Shown here: positions 35,148 through 43,020 of the stretch, in pieces
Layout: every line of letters begins with the position of its first letter
Numbering within the stretch: the stretch's first letter is position 1
Assembly (NCBI RefSeq): GCF_004684905.1
Contig: NZ_SRJC01000005.1
Span: 62,001-126,000, forward strand
Length of the DNA: 64,000 nt
Direction: 5' to 3'
Source: Halobacillus salinus
GTDB taxonomy: Bacteria; Bacillota; Bacilli; Bacillales; Halobacillaceae
Notes under the pieces: model-generated
The model's database searches: none
Told to the model about the DNA's origin: nothing
What the model saw: the letters and a program-made list of their open reading frames with translations, nothing else
Program-made: the position numbers and the translations under genes

Positions 35148-35867
35148 TTATTGATTTTTCGGGACTTCGCAGCCATCTTCCGTACAAGCGGCATCTTCAT
35201 TTTGAGAAAACGTCTCAAATTGAGGTGTCGCTTTTTCTTCTTCAAAAGCTTTCTCCAACGCTTGCGTGAATGTTTCTTTCGGCTGGGCGCCAGAAATAGC
35301 GTACTTACGGTTGATGACGAAGAAAGGTACGCCTTGGACGCCGATTTGATAAGCTTCGCCTTGTTCAGAACGTACTTGCTCCGTGAACGCATCACTTTCA
35401 AGCGTCTCTTTCACGTTGCTTTCGTCTAACCCAGCTTCTGTAGCAAGGCGGATCAGTGTGTCGTGGTCACCGACGTCTTCGCCATCTGTGAAGACAGCTT
35501 GGAAGAAGCGTTGAGCGACAGTCAATCCGATTCCTTTCGATTCCGCTAGCTTCGCAATACGGTGAGCGTCGAAGGTGTTCGTTGGCACCATGTCGTCAAA
35601 GCGGAAATCAAGCCCTTCCATTTTCGCTTGTTCCGTCATGTTTGCCGTCATGCCGCGCGCTTCTTCAAGGGAACGGCCGTATTTGGCAGCCAATTTTTCA
35701 TGGATGTTCTGTCCTGTGTTCTTCTCTGCTTGAGGATCGAGTTCAAAGCTTTTGAACACTAATTCAACCTGATCTTTTTGTGGGAATGCTTCCAGCGCAT
35801 TCTCCAGTCTAGCTTTTCCTATATAACAAAACGGGCAGACAAAATCTGACCATACTTCGATTTTCAT
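35148..35867 (-). CDS. DsbA family oxidoreductase (FrnE-like)
   Basis: A 239-residue thioredoxin-fold protein with the active site CPFC (Cys11, Cys14) in WSDFVCPFCYIGKARL and the cis-Pro loop GVQGVPFFVIN (about 173-183). The helical insertion is that of the FrnE/2-hydroxychromene isomerase group. There is no signal peptide, so it is a cytosolic dithiol-disulfide protein. The last residues contain two more cysteines (ACTEDGCEV), an unusual CxxxxC tail that may act as a second redox pair. The start is the third of three ATG codons (35865-35867), best spaced from CGAGGTGAT. Confidence 0.87.
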   Translation of the reverse strand: MKIEVWSDFVCPFCYIGKARLENALEAFPQKDQVELVFKSFELDPQAEKNTGQNIHEKLAAKYGRSLEEARGMTANMTEQAKMEGLDFRFDDMVPTNTFDAHRIAKLAESKGIGLTVAQRFFQAVFTDGEDVGDHDTLIRLATEAGLDESNVKETLESDAFTEQVRSEQGEAYQIGVQGVPFFVINRKYAISGAQPKETFTQALEKAFEEEKATPQFETFSQNEDAACTEDGCEVPKNQ

Positions 35868-35939
35868 CATCATCACCTCGTATCAAGATTCACTTCCATT
35901 GTACGCCCGTTCGATAATGAAAGCCATCAATCTGTTTCT

Positions 35940-36746
35940 CTACAGGAACGGTGCGACGTCCTGTAGCTGCTTGACGAAATCGATGATGAAATAACGGATA
36001 ATCAAATAAGAAATCAACATCGAAGCACCCGTCGTTCCGATACTCCAATAGACGATATTCAATGTTCTAGAGCTACGCATCCCTCTGTGGTAGATGAGTA
36101 GAGCAGGCATGATCGCAATGAGGAAGAAGAGCGATACCCCAGTTGTGAAAAGCGTCAAACCACCAGCACCGGCAAGGCCGAAGCATAGTGCGAGAATGTT
36201 CACGAGCGTAAACGGTAAGATGACGCTGCCGAACTGTGCCACGAGCAACCGCACCGACAGACCTTCCCCCATCCATTTCGCCGCGACGTACAGACAGAAC
36301 AAAGTAGAGAAGGTGAACAAGGCGATGAAGAATAGGATGGTGGACGTCAAGTTGAGAAAAGGGAGCGACTGTTGGTATCCGGTTTCCGTGAATAGCGTAG
36401 CAAGGCCGCCCAACATGATCGTGTAGAGTTTGTTCGCCAAGAAATAGAAGCTCAACGCAAAGGCGAACATGTAGAACACGATAACCATCAGCCCATACGT
36501 AAACATGTCTTCCTCTGCCGCAAACCCTTTACCAGGCTGTTTTAGGTGTTCTTTCAAATACGTGGAGAAGGGAATTTTATCTTTCTCGTGACGGGTTGAA
36601 CGGAATTCGCTCCGCGGTTCGGCGGCGTCCAATACTTCATAGACCGGCCCATCTTCCGGGACCATCAATGAATCGTAGAAAGGTGTGCCACACACGTTGC
36701 AGTAGTTGCCGGCTTCTTGTTCGTATTGACAATGAACACAAATCAT
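35940..36746 (-). CDS. Zinc-ribbon membrane protein (Yip1-like domain)
   Basis: A 268-residue protein with an N-terminal zinc ribbon (Cys3, Cys6, Cys16, Cys19 in CVHC and CNVC), a charged linker, and five or six membrane helices (about 85-265). The layout is that of Bacillaceae zinc-ribbon/YIP1-like proteins of unknown role. The ATG follows GAAAGGAAGATCGCTT. It lies 72 bases upstream of the DsbA-family gene on the same strand; co-transcription is possible but not shown. Confidence 0.75.
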   Translation of the reverse strand: MICVHCQYEQEAGNYCNVCGTPFYDSLMVPEDGPVYEVLDAAEPRSEFRSTRHEKDKIPFSTYLKEHLKQPGKGFAAEEDMFTYGLMVIVFYMFAFALSFYFLANKLYTIMLGGLATLFTETGYQQSLPFLNLTSTILFFIALFTFSTLFCLYVAAKWMGEGLSVRLLVAQFGSVILPFTLVNILALCFGLAGAGGLTLFTTGVSLFFLIAIMPALLIYHRGMRSSRTLNIVYWSIGTTGASMLISYLIIRYFIIDFVKQLQDVAPFL

Positions 36747-36862
36747 AAGCGATCTTCCTTTCTGAAAAAGTCCAAGCCTTTTGTATCATTGTATAAATCA
36801 ATCGCCGGAATCATGCTACCTTTTCTCGACTTGCTTCGATTATAGAAGCAGGAGGGGATGAC

Positions 36863-37504
36863 ATGATTGCATTACAAACGTTGAAAAAACGGAGTGCAGA
36901 GCGGATGGGCAAAGTGAAACCCATCGTCAAAGAAAAAGCATTACTACTGATCGCACGAGCTTATGAAGAAAAAATATGCGTACAAATCTCGTCAGGGTAT
37001 CGCTCTCTTGAGAGGCAGGCTGCTTTATACGGACAAGGCAGGAAGGATTATGTGTGGAGAGGGAAGTCTTACGGAAGCGCTGGTCCCATTGTCACGAATG
37101 CCAAACCAGGCCAAAGCGTACACAACGAAGGACGCGCTGTCGACTTTTTCCTAGTGACGTCTGACGGTTCGAAAGCATTGTGGAACGTCGATAATCGTTG
37201 GAAGCGGGTGGCAGCCATTGCAAAAGAAATCGGGTTCTTATGGGGAGGGGACTGGAGCTCTTTTCCTGATTATCCACATTTGGAGTGGTCGGAATCATCG
37301 TACGATGTTCTCAGGCGAGGGGACAAAGGACGAGCTGTATCAGAACTTCAACGGACCCTCTGTGCAAGCGGCTACCATTTAAAAATAGACGGAAGCTTCG
37401 GCCCCCGCACAGAAGCAGCCGTCAAACAGTTCCAGGAGGATCATGCCATCGAAGTAGACGGACTCGTCGGACCAATCACGCAATCGTTATTGAGTAGACA
37501 TTAA
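36863..37504 (+). CDS. M15 peptidoglycan endopeptidase (CwlK/Ply500-like) with peptidoglycan-binding domain
   Basis: A 213-residue cell-wall hydrolase. The M15 catalytic domain (about 1-145) has SGYRSLERQAALYGQGR and the zinc ligands His87 and Asp94 in SVHNEGRAVDF and His139 in YPHLEW. A PG_binding_1 repeat follows (about 147-211: LRRGDKGRAVSELQRTL and DGLVGPITQSLL). Members cleave the L-Ala-D-Glu bond of the peptide stem. There is no signal peptide, as in phage endolysins, so it may be phage-derived or released by lysis. The ATG follows AGGAGGGGATGAC. No other phage gene is close. Confidence 0.88.
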   Translation: MIALQTLKKRSAERMGKVKPIVKEKALLLIARAYEEKICVQISSGYRSLERQAALYGQGRKDYVWRGKSYGSAGPIVTNAKPGQSVHNEGRAVDFFLVTSDGSKALWNVDNRWKRVAAIAKEIGFLWGGDWSSFPDYPHLEWSESSYDVLRRGDKGRAVSELQRTLCASGYHLKIDGSFGPRTEAAVKQFQEDHAIEVDGLVGPITQSLLSRH

Positions 37505-37507
37505 TAC

Positions 37508-37542
37508 AAAAACCCTATCTTCTAGATAGAAGATAGGGTTTT
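37508..37542. terminator. Terminator after the endopeptidase gene
   Basis: AAAACCCTATCTTC pairs with GAAGATAGGGTTTT around a 6-nt loop. It runs directly into the left flank of repeat copy d, with the same TTTTCAG junction as at 1000. Confidence 0.88.
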
Positions 37543-37563
37543 CAGGGTGTCGAGTAAGTATTC

Positions 37564-37733
37564 TCGGTTCTTCGATGTGTGGGAAAGTGGTGTTGGAGAA
37601 ACGGTCCGCTTTCCGCAGGCGTCCGGTGAGCCTCCTCGCTCCCTTTGGTCTCTGTGGGGTCTCACGCTGTACTCCGGTCCTGCAGGAGTCTCCCCGTTTC
37701 TCCAACACCTCACTAAAATAAGTGTGAACCTCT
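37564..37733 (-). repeat. MITE-like palindromic repeat, copy d (left half of composite)
   Basis: 170 bp from TCGGTTCTTC to GAACCTCT. The core GGTGTTGGAGAAACGG... ends ...CCGTTTCTCCAACACC. It is joined by a 69-bp linker to copy e to form a 412-bp composite (37564-37975), found again inverted at 41632-42044. Confidence 0.85.
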
Positions 37734-37802
37734 TATGCTTCCGGACCAAGAATAGGGGTTTATTATAGTCCACACGTATGGGAATCTCCACTCATTAGCG
37801 TA

Positions 37803-37975
37803 GGTTTTGTTCGCACGTACGTCGCGAAGTGGGATGGAAAACGACGAGACTCCTGTGGGATGCACGGGATAGTCGAGATCCCACAGCGTGCAAAGCGAGC
37901 GAGGAAGCTCGACACTCGCCCACGGAAAGCGAGTTGTTTTCCAGACCACGACACACTACATTTCATAACAAAACC
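37803..37975 (+). repeat. MITE-like palindromic repeat, copy e (right half of composite)
   Basis: 173 bp with ends GGTTTTGTT (37803-37811) and AACAAAACC (37967-37975). The core starts GTGGGATGGAAAACGACG and ends GAGTTGTTTTCCAGACCAC. The body carries ACTCCTGTGGGATGCACGGG and GAGGAAGCTCGACACTCGCC. Confidence 0.85.
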
Positions 37976-38076
37976 ATTCTCCCCACTTCTTCTCAACCAC
38001 GTTGCATTTCGGTATCATCAAATCCCATATTCTGATAAACTATTACAGTTATAAAGTTTGAGAGGGGGAGTCGGAA

Positions 38077-38970
38077 ATGGGGATCTTCTTTCAAGTAGTC
38101 CTTCCAGTCATTCTAGTATTCGCATCCGGCTATGCACTTCAGAAAATCCTGAAACTCGAAATCAAGTCCATCTCAACGGTGGCTCTCTATATCATGTTAC
38201 CTTGCTTAGTCTTCGAGACGTTCTATAACGCGGAATTCGATCGAGACTATTTCATGATGATCGTATTTTCCATACTACTTTTATTTGCTATTATTTTTAT
38301 CAATAAAATCGCTGCCAAAGTACTTCGGTACGACACAGCAACCGAAAGTGGCACGATTCTATCAACTGCATTCATGAACGCGGGGAACTATGGTTCACCA
38401 ATTATCTTGTTCGCGTTCGGCGACGAAGGGTTCGTTTATGCCGTCTCCTTCATGGTGCTGCAACAAATCGTCATGAACTTCTTCGGCGTTTATTACGCAG
38501 CGAAAGGAACGACCGGAATCAGCATGGCTGTCAAAACCGTACTGAAAATGCCACCGACCCACGCCGTGTGGATCGCCTTACTTTTCAAATACACAGGCAT
38601 TCCAATATCAGATAACTTCATGTCGAGTATAGATTTGGTCGGGAACGCGACGATTCCGACGATTATGATTCTACTAGGGATGCAGCTTGCTAATATCACG
38701 GTGAAGAATCTCGACTGGAGCAAAATATCTTTCGCAGCCAGCCTGCGCCTTGTCGGTTCACCACTGATTGCCTGGGCACTCACCATCGTTCTCCCGATGA
38801 GCGACCTGATGGCAAGCGTCTTGATCGTAGCGACCGCCATGCCATCCGCCGCTACAACAACGATGTACGCCGTCCAATTCGACGCCAAACCAGACCTAGT
38901 ATCCAGCATCACCCTAGTCACCACCCTAATAAGCGTCCTGACAATCCCCATTGTCCTTACGATTATTTAG
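38077..38970 (+). CDS. AEC family transporter (auxin efflux carrier-like permease)
   Basis: A 297-residue membrane protein with about ten helices. It has family-type elements: an N-terminal half ending in AFMNAGNYGSPI (about 106-117) and a C-terminal half with ATAMPSAATTTMYAVQF (about 252-268). Bacterial members carry small organic anions such as malate or malonate; the substrate here is unknown. The ATG follows GAGGGGGAGTCGGAA. It is a single gene between two repeat clusters, inside the 3.7-kb segment framed by the inverted composites. Confidence 0.85.
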   Translation: MGIFFQVVLPVILVFASGYALQKILKLEIKSISTVALYIMLPCLVFETFYNAEFDRDYFMMIVFSILLLFAIIFINKIAAKVLRYDTATESGTILSTAFMNAGNYGSPIILFAFGDEGFVYAVSFMVLQQIVMNFFGVYYAAKGTTGISMAVKTVLKMPPTHAVWIALLFKYTGIPISDNFMSSIDLVGNATIPTIMILLGMQLANITVKNLDWSKISFAASLRLVGSPLIAWALTIVLPMSDLMASVLIVATAMPSAATTTMYAVQFDAKPDLVSSITLVTTLISVLTIPIVLTII

Positions 38971-39027
38971 GCGAGGAATAATGGTTTTGTAAGACTAGAA
39001 AAGGACGTACCTCATAGAAAAAATAGA

Positions 39028-39198
39028 AGAGGTTCCTTCTAGTCCTAGCTGAGGTGTTGGAGAAACGGGTAGACTCCTACCGGATAATAGGACAGTGTGA
39101 GATCCCGCAGTGAGCGAGCGAACGAGGAAGCTCACCGACCGCCGGTGGAAAGCGAACCGTTTCTCCAACACCGCTACTCTTCAACTTGGAAGAACCGA
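39028..39198 (+). repeat. MITE-like palindromic repeat, copy f
   Basis: 171 bp from AGAGGTTC to AAGAACCGA. The core (39053-39172) runs GGTGTTGGAGAAACGGG to CCGTTTCTCCAACACC, with GACTCCTACCGG, GAGATCCCGCAG, GAGGAAGCTCACC and CCGGTGGAAAGCG inside. A terminator follows at 39218. Confidence 0.82.
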
Positions 39199-39217
39199 TA
39201 GTACATCCACTAAATAC

Positions 39218-39251
39218 AAAAAGGAGTCCCAATACGGGACTCCTTTTTTAG
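39218..39251. terminator. Bidirectional terminator
   Basis: AAAAAGGAGTCCC pairs with GGGACTCCTTTTT around AATAC, with T-tracts both ways. It touches the stop codon of the small minus-strand membrane protein gene. Confidence 0.9.
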
Positions 39252-39409
39252 TCTTCTTTTTTCTTTCTCTCTTTCCAGAACATATATATATTCCCGAAAA
39301 CAAACACAATACTTATCATAGCTGCAATCGAGGAAAGCTCCACCATATCAGTGAGGGAGCCAACTAGGAAATAACCGAGAAAGAACAACGCGAAAATTAA
39401 GTAAACCAA
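39248..39409 (-). CDS. Small two-helix membrane protein
   Basis: A 53-residue protein starting at TTG (39407-39409), preceded by AAAGGAAGAGTCGTT. It has two hydrophobic segments (VYLIFALFFLGYFLVG near the start and AAMISIVFVFGNIYMFW near the end) and a charged C-terminus ERKKKED. The stop codon abuts the terminator stem, and the gene lies just behind the 95-aa gene on the same strand. It is too short and has too weak a start for automatic calling. The function is unknown. Confidence 0.6.
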   Translation of the reverse strand: MVYLIFALFFLGYFLVGSLTDMVELSSIAAMISIVFVFGNIYMFWKERKKKED

Positions 39410-39446
39410 AACGACTCTTCCTTTCGTTCAGACTGTTACCACTATA

Positions 39447-39734
39447 TCATTGATCGGCCGGATACATAAAAAATCTGTACACGGTAAAATCATTTCCTTC
39501 TGCAATCTCGAACGATTCGATATTCAAAGAAGAGAAGAAATAGCCGTCCTGCTCTTCGAAAGAAAGGGTCAGTACATACTCCCGGTTTTCCATGAGGGGG
39601 ATAGGGACGGGGTTTACGATTTCGATCATCCATTCATAAGCGAGGCGCTCGACGAATGCATGGGTAAAGCCAGTCGGTGTGTCATCTAACCAAATCTTCT
39701 TCAAAGGTACGAGAGAACGAGAAGGTTGTTCCAA
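39447..39734 (-). CDS. Hypothetical 95-residue protein
   Basis: A soluble protein with mixed alpha/beta character, aromatic-rich C-terminal half (DFTVYRFFMYPADQ) and no known motif. It starts at TTG 39734, eight bases after CGGAGGAATC, a strong ribosome binding site. It lies 37 bases upstream of the small membrane protein gene on the same strand, so the two probably form an operon. I do not recognise it. Confidence 0.6.
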   Translation of the reverse strand: MEQPSRSLVPLKKIWLDDTPTGFTHAFVERLAYEWMIEIVNPVPIPLMENREYVLTLSFEEQDGYFFSSLNIESFEIAEGNDFTVYRFFMYPADQ

Positions 39735-39786
39735 TACGATTCCTCCGTTCGTGTAATACTACTAGAATTCCCTTTTCTGAAAATGC

Positions 39787-40245
39787 TTAAACAGCATCCA
39801 ACAGTAGTTTTTGTTTGATTTGCTTACGGGTCCGTTTGACGGTGGATAAACTGATCTGTTTTCGAGTGGCGATAAGGCTCATCGGAAGGCCTTTGTACGA
39901 AAGAAGAAAAATCTCTTGCTCCAGTGGGGTCAAGCGATGGTGGTGGAGGATATCTAGGAGAAGGAGTGGCTCATCCATTGGACATTCGACCATAGGCGGA
40001 CTGTGAAGTAAGTGGAGCGTCTGTCGTTTTCTGTGTTCATCTCTGAGGTAGGACTTGAGGTGATACTCGAATTTGTACACGAAGTAGGTAGTGAATTTGC
40101 TTAAGGACCCGTCATACTTTTCACAGCATGAATGGTAGATGAAATACGCGTCCTGCAGGAAGTCATCAAACGGTTCGGCGATGCCGAATTTCCGTAGAGA
40201 AGCATACAAGAATTTCTCACACTCTACGAATGTCGGGATTTTCAT
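39787..40245 (-). CDS. Sigma-70-like protein, small (first of a divergent pair)
   Basis: A 152-residue protein. The N-terminal part has FDDFLQDAYFIYHSCCEKYDGSLSKFTTYFVYKFEYHLKSYLR, which resembles region 2 (about 24-66). The C-terminal part has LTPLEQEIFLLSYKGLPMSLIATRKQISLSTVKRTRKQ, an HTH of region 4 type (about 104-141). The start is ATG 40245 after GAAAGGAGGGAACCT. It may be a competence-type or phage-type small sigma factor. It is divergent, 191 bp apart, from another small sigma-like gene. Confidence 0.7.
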   Translation of the reverse strand: MKIPTFVECEKFLYASLRKFGIAEPFDDFLQDAYFIYHSCCEKYDGSLSKFTTYFVYKFEYHLKSYLRDEHRKRQTLHLLHSPPMVECPMDEPLLLLDILHHHRLTPLEQEIFLLSYKGLPMSLIATRKQISLSTVKRTRKQIKQKLLLDAV

Positions 40246-40436
40246 AGGTTCCCTCCTTTCTATTCTATTATTATCTAAATACATATTAAATGGAAGTATT
40301 TTCTAGTACAAAATTCACTTTTTAACAACAAAATTGGATAAAAATTGAATTTTTCGCAAAAACGTGACACCAAAAAGCGTTTTTATAACGATTATAGTAG
40401 TAGAAAGGAAATAATAGGAAAAGGTGGTTCGTTGCA

Positions 40437-40928
40437 GTGGATGATATCAGGTTCGAGCGTATTTTGTCGGAGAATAAAGAGCGGATACATTTTCATATTC
40501 ATCACTTACATATTTATGACGGTACAGGCGAGTATTATGCCGTCGGACAAGAAGCATTATGGCAGGCAGCTCTTACACATGATGAGAAGAAGGGGGCTTT
40601 CTCCACCTACGCCAATTGGAAAATTCGCAATGCCCTGATCGACTACATACGGAAACTCTCCCGCCAACAGGATAACGACCAGGCATATCGTGATCAGAGA
40701 TCCGAGGAAGAATGCTGTTCTGTCGAAGATTATATGGTCGACCATGAGTTGTGGGAACAAGTGAAGGGACTCTTATCTGATAATCAATGGAAGTGGGTAA
40801 CCTATTTCATCATCAAGGACTATTCTGTGGAACAAATTGCAGCACTAGAGGGCGTTTCGCGGGACGCTGTGAAAAACTGGGGGAGACATGCGCGCAGGAA
40901 GTTGAAAGAAGGGCTTCGAGTCGAATGA
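40437..40928 (+). CDS. Sigma-70-like protein, small (second of a divergent pair)
   Basis: A 163-residue protein. GEYYAVGQEALWQAALTHDEKKGAFSTYANWKIRNALIDYIRK (about 31-73) is a good region-2 pattern. The C-terminal VEQIAALEGVSRDAVKNWGRHARRKL (about 132-157) is a region-4 HTH. The start is GTG 40437 after AAAAGGTGGTTCGTTGCA; an alternative frame from 40345 is rejected because it lacks homology. It has the size of Bacillus competence or YlxM-type sigma-like proteins. Target promoters are unknown. Confidence 0.75.
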   Translation: MDDIRFERILSENKERIHFHIHHLHIYDGTGEYYAVGQEALWQAALTHDEKKGAFSTYANWKIRNALIDYIRKLSRQQDNDQAYRDQRSEEECCSVEDYMVDHELWEQVKGLLSDNQWKWVTYFIIKDYSVEQIAALEGVSRDAVKNWGRHARRKLKEGLRVE

Positions 40929-40935
40929 CATAAAA

Positions 40936-40968
40936 AAGCGCGCATGGGTAGTCAGTCCATGCGCGGAT
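40936..40968 (-). terminator. Terminator of the HTH-like gene
   Basis: CGCGCATGG (40939-40947) and CCATGCGCG (40957-40965) pair. Read on the minus strand the stem is followed by CTTTTTTA. Confidence 0.85.
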
Positions 40969-40973
40969 CTCGA

Positions 40974-41360
40974 TTATTTTTCTATTGTAAGGTTGATTCT
41001 GTTCAATCCGAGCGCTCGAGCTGCTTGAATCATTCTCTCAGCTTCCGCTTGTGCATCGTCGATTGATATGTCTTTGCGGGAGATACTTAACGTAGTCCCA
41101 GAAGTTTCGTATGATGTGCTCTGCGCTTCTTCCGTGAAGACAGGCATTTGCAAAGATGCCGGAGATGGAGTAGTCTGCTCCATCGCGTCATACTTATGCG
41201 AGCGGTTAACGCGTCCGCGGATCTTTCTGCCGTGATAGACGACACTCGCGTAAGGGCAGCCAGTTTCGGCTGAGATCTCGCGGTAATTCTTGTCGGTCTC
41301 GCCGATCAGGCGTTTTACTTCTTCCAAGTCGTAGTCGTATTGTTTACTCTTTTTTGCCAT
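40974..41360 (-). CDS. Putative DNA-binding protein, HTH-like N-terminus
   Basis: A 128-residue basic-to-neutral protein. Residues about 12-45 (EEVKRLIGETDKNYREISAE and TGCPYASVVYHGRKIRGR) have the spacing of a small HTH. The centre is low complexity (Thr/Ser/Pro), and the C-terminus is a helix-strand unit (DDAQAEAERMIQAARALG). No named family recognised. The ATG follows AGAAGGGGATATAGAT. It lies back to back with the second sigma-like gene and shares its intergenic terminator. Confidence 0.6.
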   Translation of the reverse strand: MAKKSKQYDYDLEEVKRLIGETDKNYREISAETGCPYASVVYHGRKIRGRVNRSHKYDAMEQTTPSPASLQMPVFTEEAQSTSYETSGTTLSISRKDISIDDAQAEAERMIQAARALGLNRINLTIEK

Positions 41361-41571
41361 ATCTATATCCCCTTCTTTTTATTATCTACTCACATTGTAT
41401 ACAAAAATGTACAACTTTAATAGTATTCTATAATGATTTTTTTTATTTTTTTGTTTAATTGAACGTTTTGTAAAATAATAGTATACTAACATGCCCCAAT
41501 ATTGGAAGAGACGAATAAGTTAGAAAGAATATGTATGGTAAGGTAATGAAATGTACCTTTTACTTTTTCAA

Positions 41572-41608
41572 CCATAAACAGACGCCTAAGGAAGCGTCTT
41601 AGGCGTAG
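41572..41608. repeat. Left hairpin bracketing the inverted composite
   Basis: ACGCCTAAG-N7-CTTAGGCGT preceded by CCATAAACAG. The whole CCATAAACAGACGCCTAAG (41572-41590) is an imperfect inverse of CTTAGGCGTCTGTTT plus TTATGG at 42084-42104, so the composite g/h sits inside a 533-bp segment with inverted hairpin ends. Confidence 0.6.
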
Positions 41609-41631
41609 GTTGTTGAAGAAGTGTATAGTTT

Positions 41632-41805
41632 GGTTTTGTTAGGAAGCATAGTGTTTCGTGGTCTGGAAAACAACTCGCTTTCCGTGGGCGAGTGTCGAGC
41701 TTCCTCGATCGCTTTGCTCTCTGCGGGATCTCGACTATCCCGTGCATCCCACAGGAGTCGAGTTGTTTTCCAGCCCCCTTATCCATAGTTAGCGCAAACA
41801 AAACC
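41632..41805 (-). repeat. MITE-like palindromic repeat, copy g (composite, inverted)
   Basis: 174 bp with ends GGTTTTGTT (41632-41640) and AACAAAACC (41797-41805). It is the inverse-oriented partner of copy e: CAACTCGCTTTCCGTGGGCG and ATCCCACAGGAGTCGAG are complementary to blocks of that copy. Confidence 0.85.
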
Positions 41806-41874
41806 GTGCGTTTATGAGTGGAAATTCCCTTAGTGTGGGCCATTATTGCTAGCTATTCTTGGTCGGGAAGCATA

Positions 41875-42044
41875 AGAGGTTCCTGCTGATTTTGTAACGG
41901 TGTTGGAGAAACGGGTAGACTCCTGCAGGATCGGAGTACAGCGTGAGCCCCCACAGAGACCGAAGGGAGCGAGGAGGCTCACCGGACGCCTGCGGAAAGC
42001 GAACCGTTTCTCCAACACCACTTTTCTACACCTGGAAGAACCGA
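41875..42044 (+). repeat. MITE-like palindromic repeat, copy h (composite, inverted)
   Basis: 170 bp from AGAGGTTC (41875-41882) to GAAGAACCGA (42035-42044). It is the inverse partner of copy d and is separated from copy g by a 69-bp linker of the same length and similar sequence as in the first composite. Confidence 0.85.
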
Positions 42045-42065
42045 AAATACTCCATAGACACACTG

Positions 42066-42104
42066 AGACGCCTAAGGAAGCACCTTAGGCGTCTGTTTTT
42101 ATGG
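42066..42104 (+). terminator. Right hairpin, terminator-like on the plus strand
   Basis: AGACGCCTAAGG-N5-CCTTAGGCGTCT followed by GTTTTTATGG. The T-tract is on the plus strand although the nearest gene (thrB) ends here on the minus strand. It is the mirrored copy of 41572-41608. Confidence 0.65.
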
Positions 42105-42105
42105 C

Positions 42106-43020
42106 TTATTTCTTAGATACGGCATGAGGTTCGGTATAAACACCATTCAAATCCGCTTGCAAAGGATAGACGGCGTAATCCGCAAGCTTCCTGGACAAGT
42201 AATCGAGTGTGTCACGGTCGAACTGGTCGAATAGGGCAACCATAGTTGGACCGGCACCACTGAGGTACATGCCGAGCGAACCAGCTTCCTCGACGATCCG
42301 CTGAACATCCTCGAAGCATGGAATCAATTGCTTGCGATAGGGCTGGTGCCATTGATCACGCGTCATCATCTTCCCGGCAAGTGGCCAATTTTGCTGGGCG
42401 AGCGCTGCGACAAGTACATTCGCCGTGCCGCTCGCATGGACCGCATCTTTATAAGAAAGATCTCTCGGAAGCAATTGTCTCGCTTTCTCCGTTTCCACAT
42501 GATAATCCGGAACGATGGCAAGCCACGTCAGTTTCTCGAGTCCTTCGGTGAAAGGAACGTAATCGAGATTTTCTCCGTCAAAAGTAGAAATCATGATCCC
42601 ACCGAATATCGCAGGGGCGACATTGTCCGGATGCCCTTCGATATCGCAGGCGACTTTCAACTTTTCAAAAGAAGAAAGCCCGAGTCCCAGCAGGTGGTCG
42701 GCGAGTTCAATCCCACCGACGACGGCAGTAGAAGAGCTGCCGAGGCCGCGTGCGATCGGGACGTCACTCGTCAAATGGACCTCGCAAGCGGGAAGTGACT
42801 CATGACCTTGTGATTGTGCCGTGTAAATCGCTGACTTGTAAATCAAGTTGTCTTTACCGGATGGAATATAGGCTTGGTCCTGTTCCGGTACGATGAACTG
42901 CCAGTCTTCTGCTTGCTGGCAGTCGAGCGTGACATATTTGGATAAGGCGATGCCGATCGAGTCGAATCCCGGTCCTAAGTTCGCAGAAGTGGCCGGGACA
43001 TGGATTCGGAACGGATTCAT
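42106..43020 (-). CDS. thrB: Homoserine kinase
   Basis: A 304-residue GHMP-family kinase that phosphorylates L-homoserine with ATP in threonine synthesis. It has the N-terminal [18 protein letters not shown] (about 8-25), the phosphate-binding loop [12 protein letters not shown] (about 88-99), [14 protein letters not shown] (about 128-141) and the C-terminal [11 protein letters not shown] (about 253-263). Its first codon overlaps the last codon of thrC (ATGA-type overlap at 43017-43020). Third gene of hom-thrC-thrB, the standard Bacillus order. Confidence 0.95.
   Translation of the reverse strand: MNPFRIHVPATSANLGPGFDSIGIALSKYVTLDCQQAEDWQFIVPEQDQAYIPSGKDNLIYKSAIYTAQSQGHESLPACEVHLTSDVPIARGLGSSSTAVVGGIELADHLLGLGLSSFEKLKVACDIEGHPDNVAPAIFGGIMISTFDGENLDYVPFTEGLEKLTWLAIVPDYHVETEKARQLLPRDLSYKDAVHASGTANVLVAALAQQNWPLAGKMMTRDQWHQPYRKQLIPCFEDVQRIVEEAGSLGMYLSGAGPTMVALFDQFDRDTLDYLSRKLADYAVYPLQADLNGVYTEPHAVSKK

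Noticed and set aside
34858-35154. 98-codon plus-strand reading frame across repeat copy c
   Set aside because: It is made almost entirely of the palindromic repeat and the next terminator, with no ribosome binding site. Similar frames occur in every repeat copy because the repeat has few stop codons.
36863-37504. Prophage remnant around the endolysin-like M15 peptidase
   Set aside because: No holin, integrase, attachment site or structural phage genes are adjacent; a lone cell-wall hydrolase is not enough.
40345-40638. 97-codon plus-strand frame overlapping the second sigma-like gene
   Set aside because: It is in a different frame from the region-2/region-4 homology and has no proper ribosome binding site.
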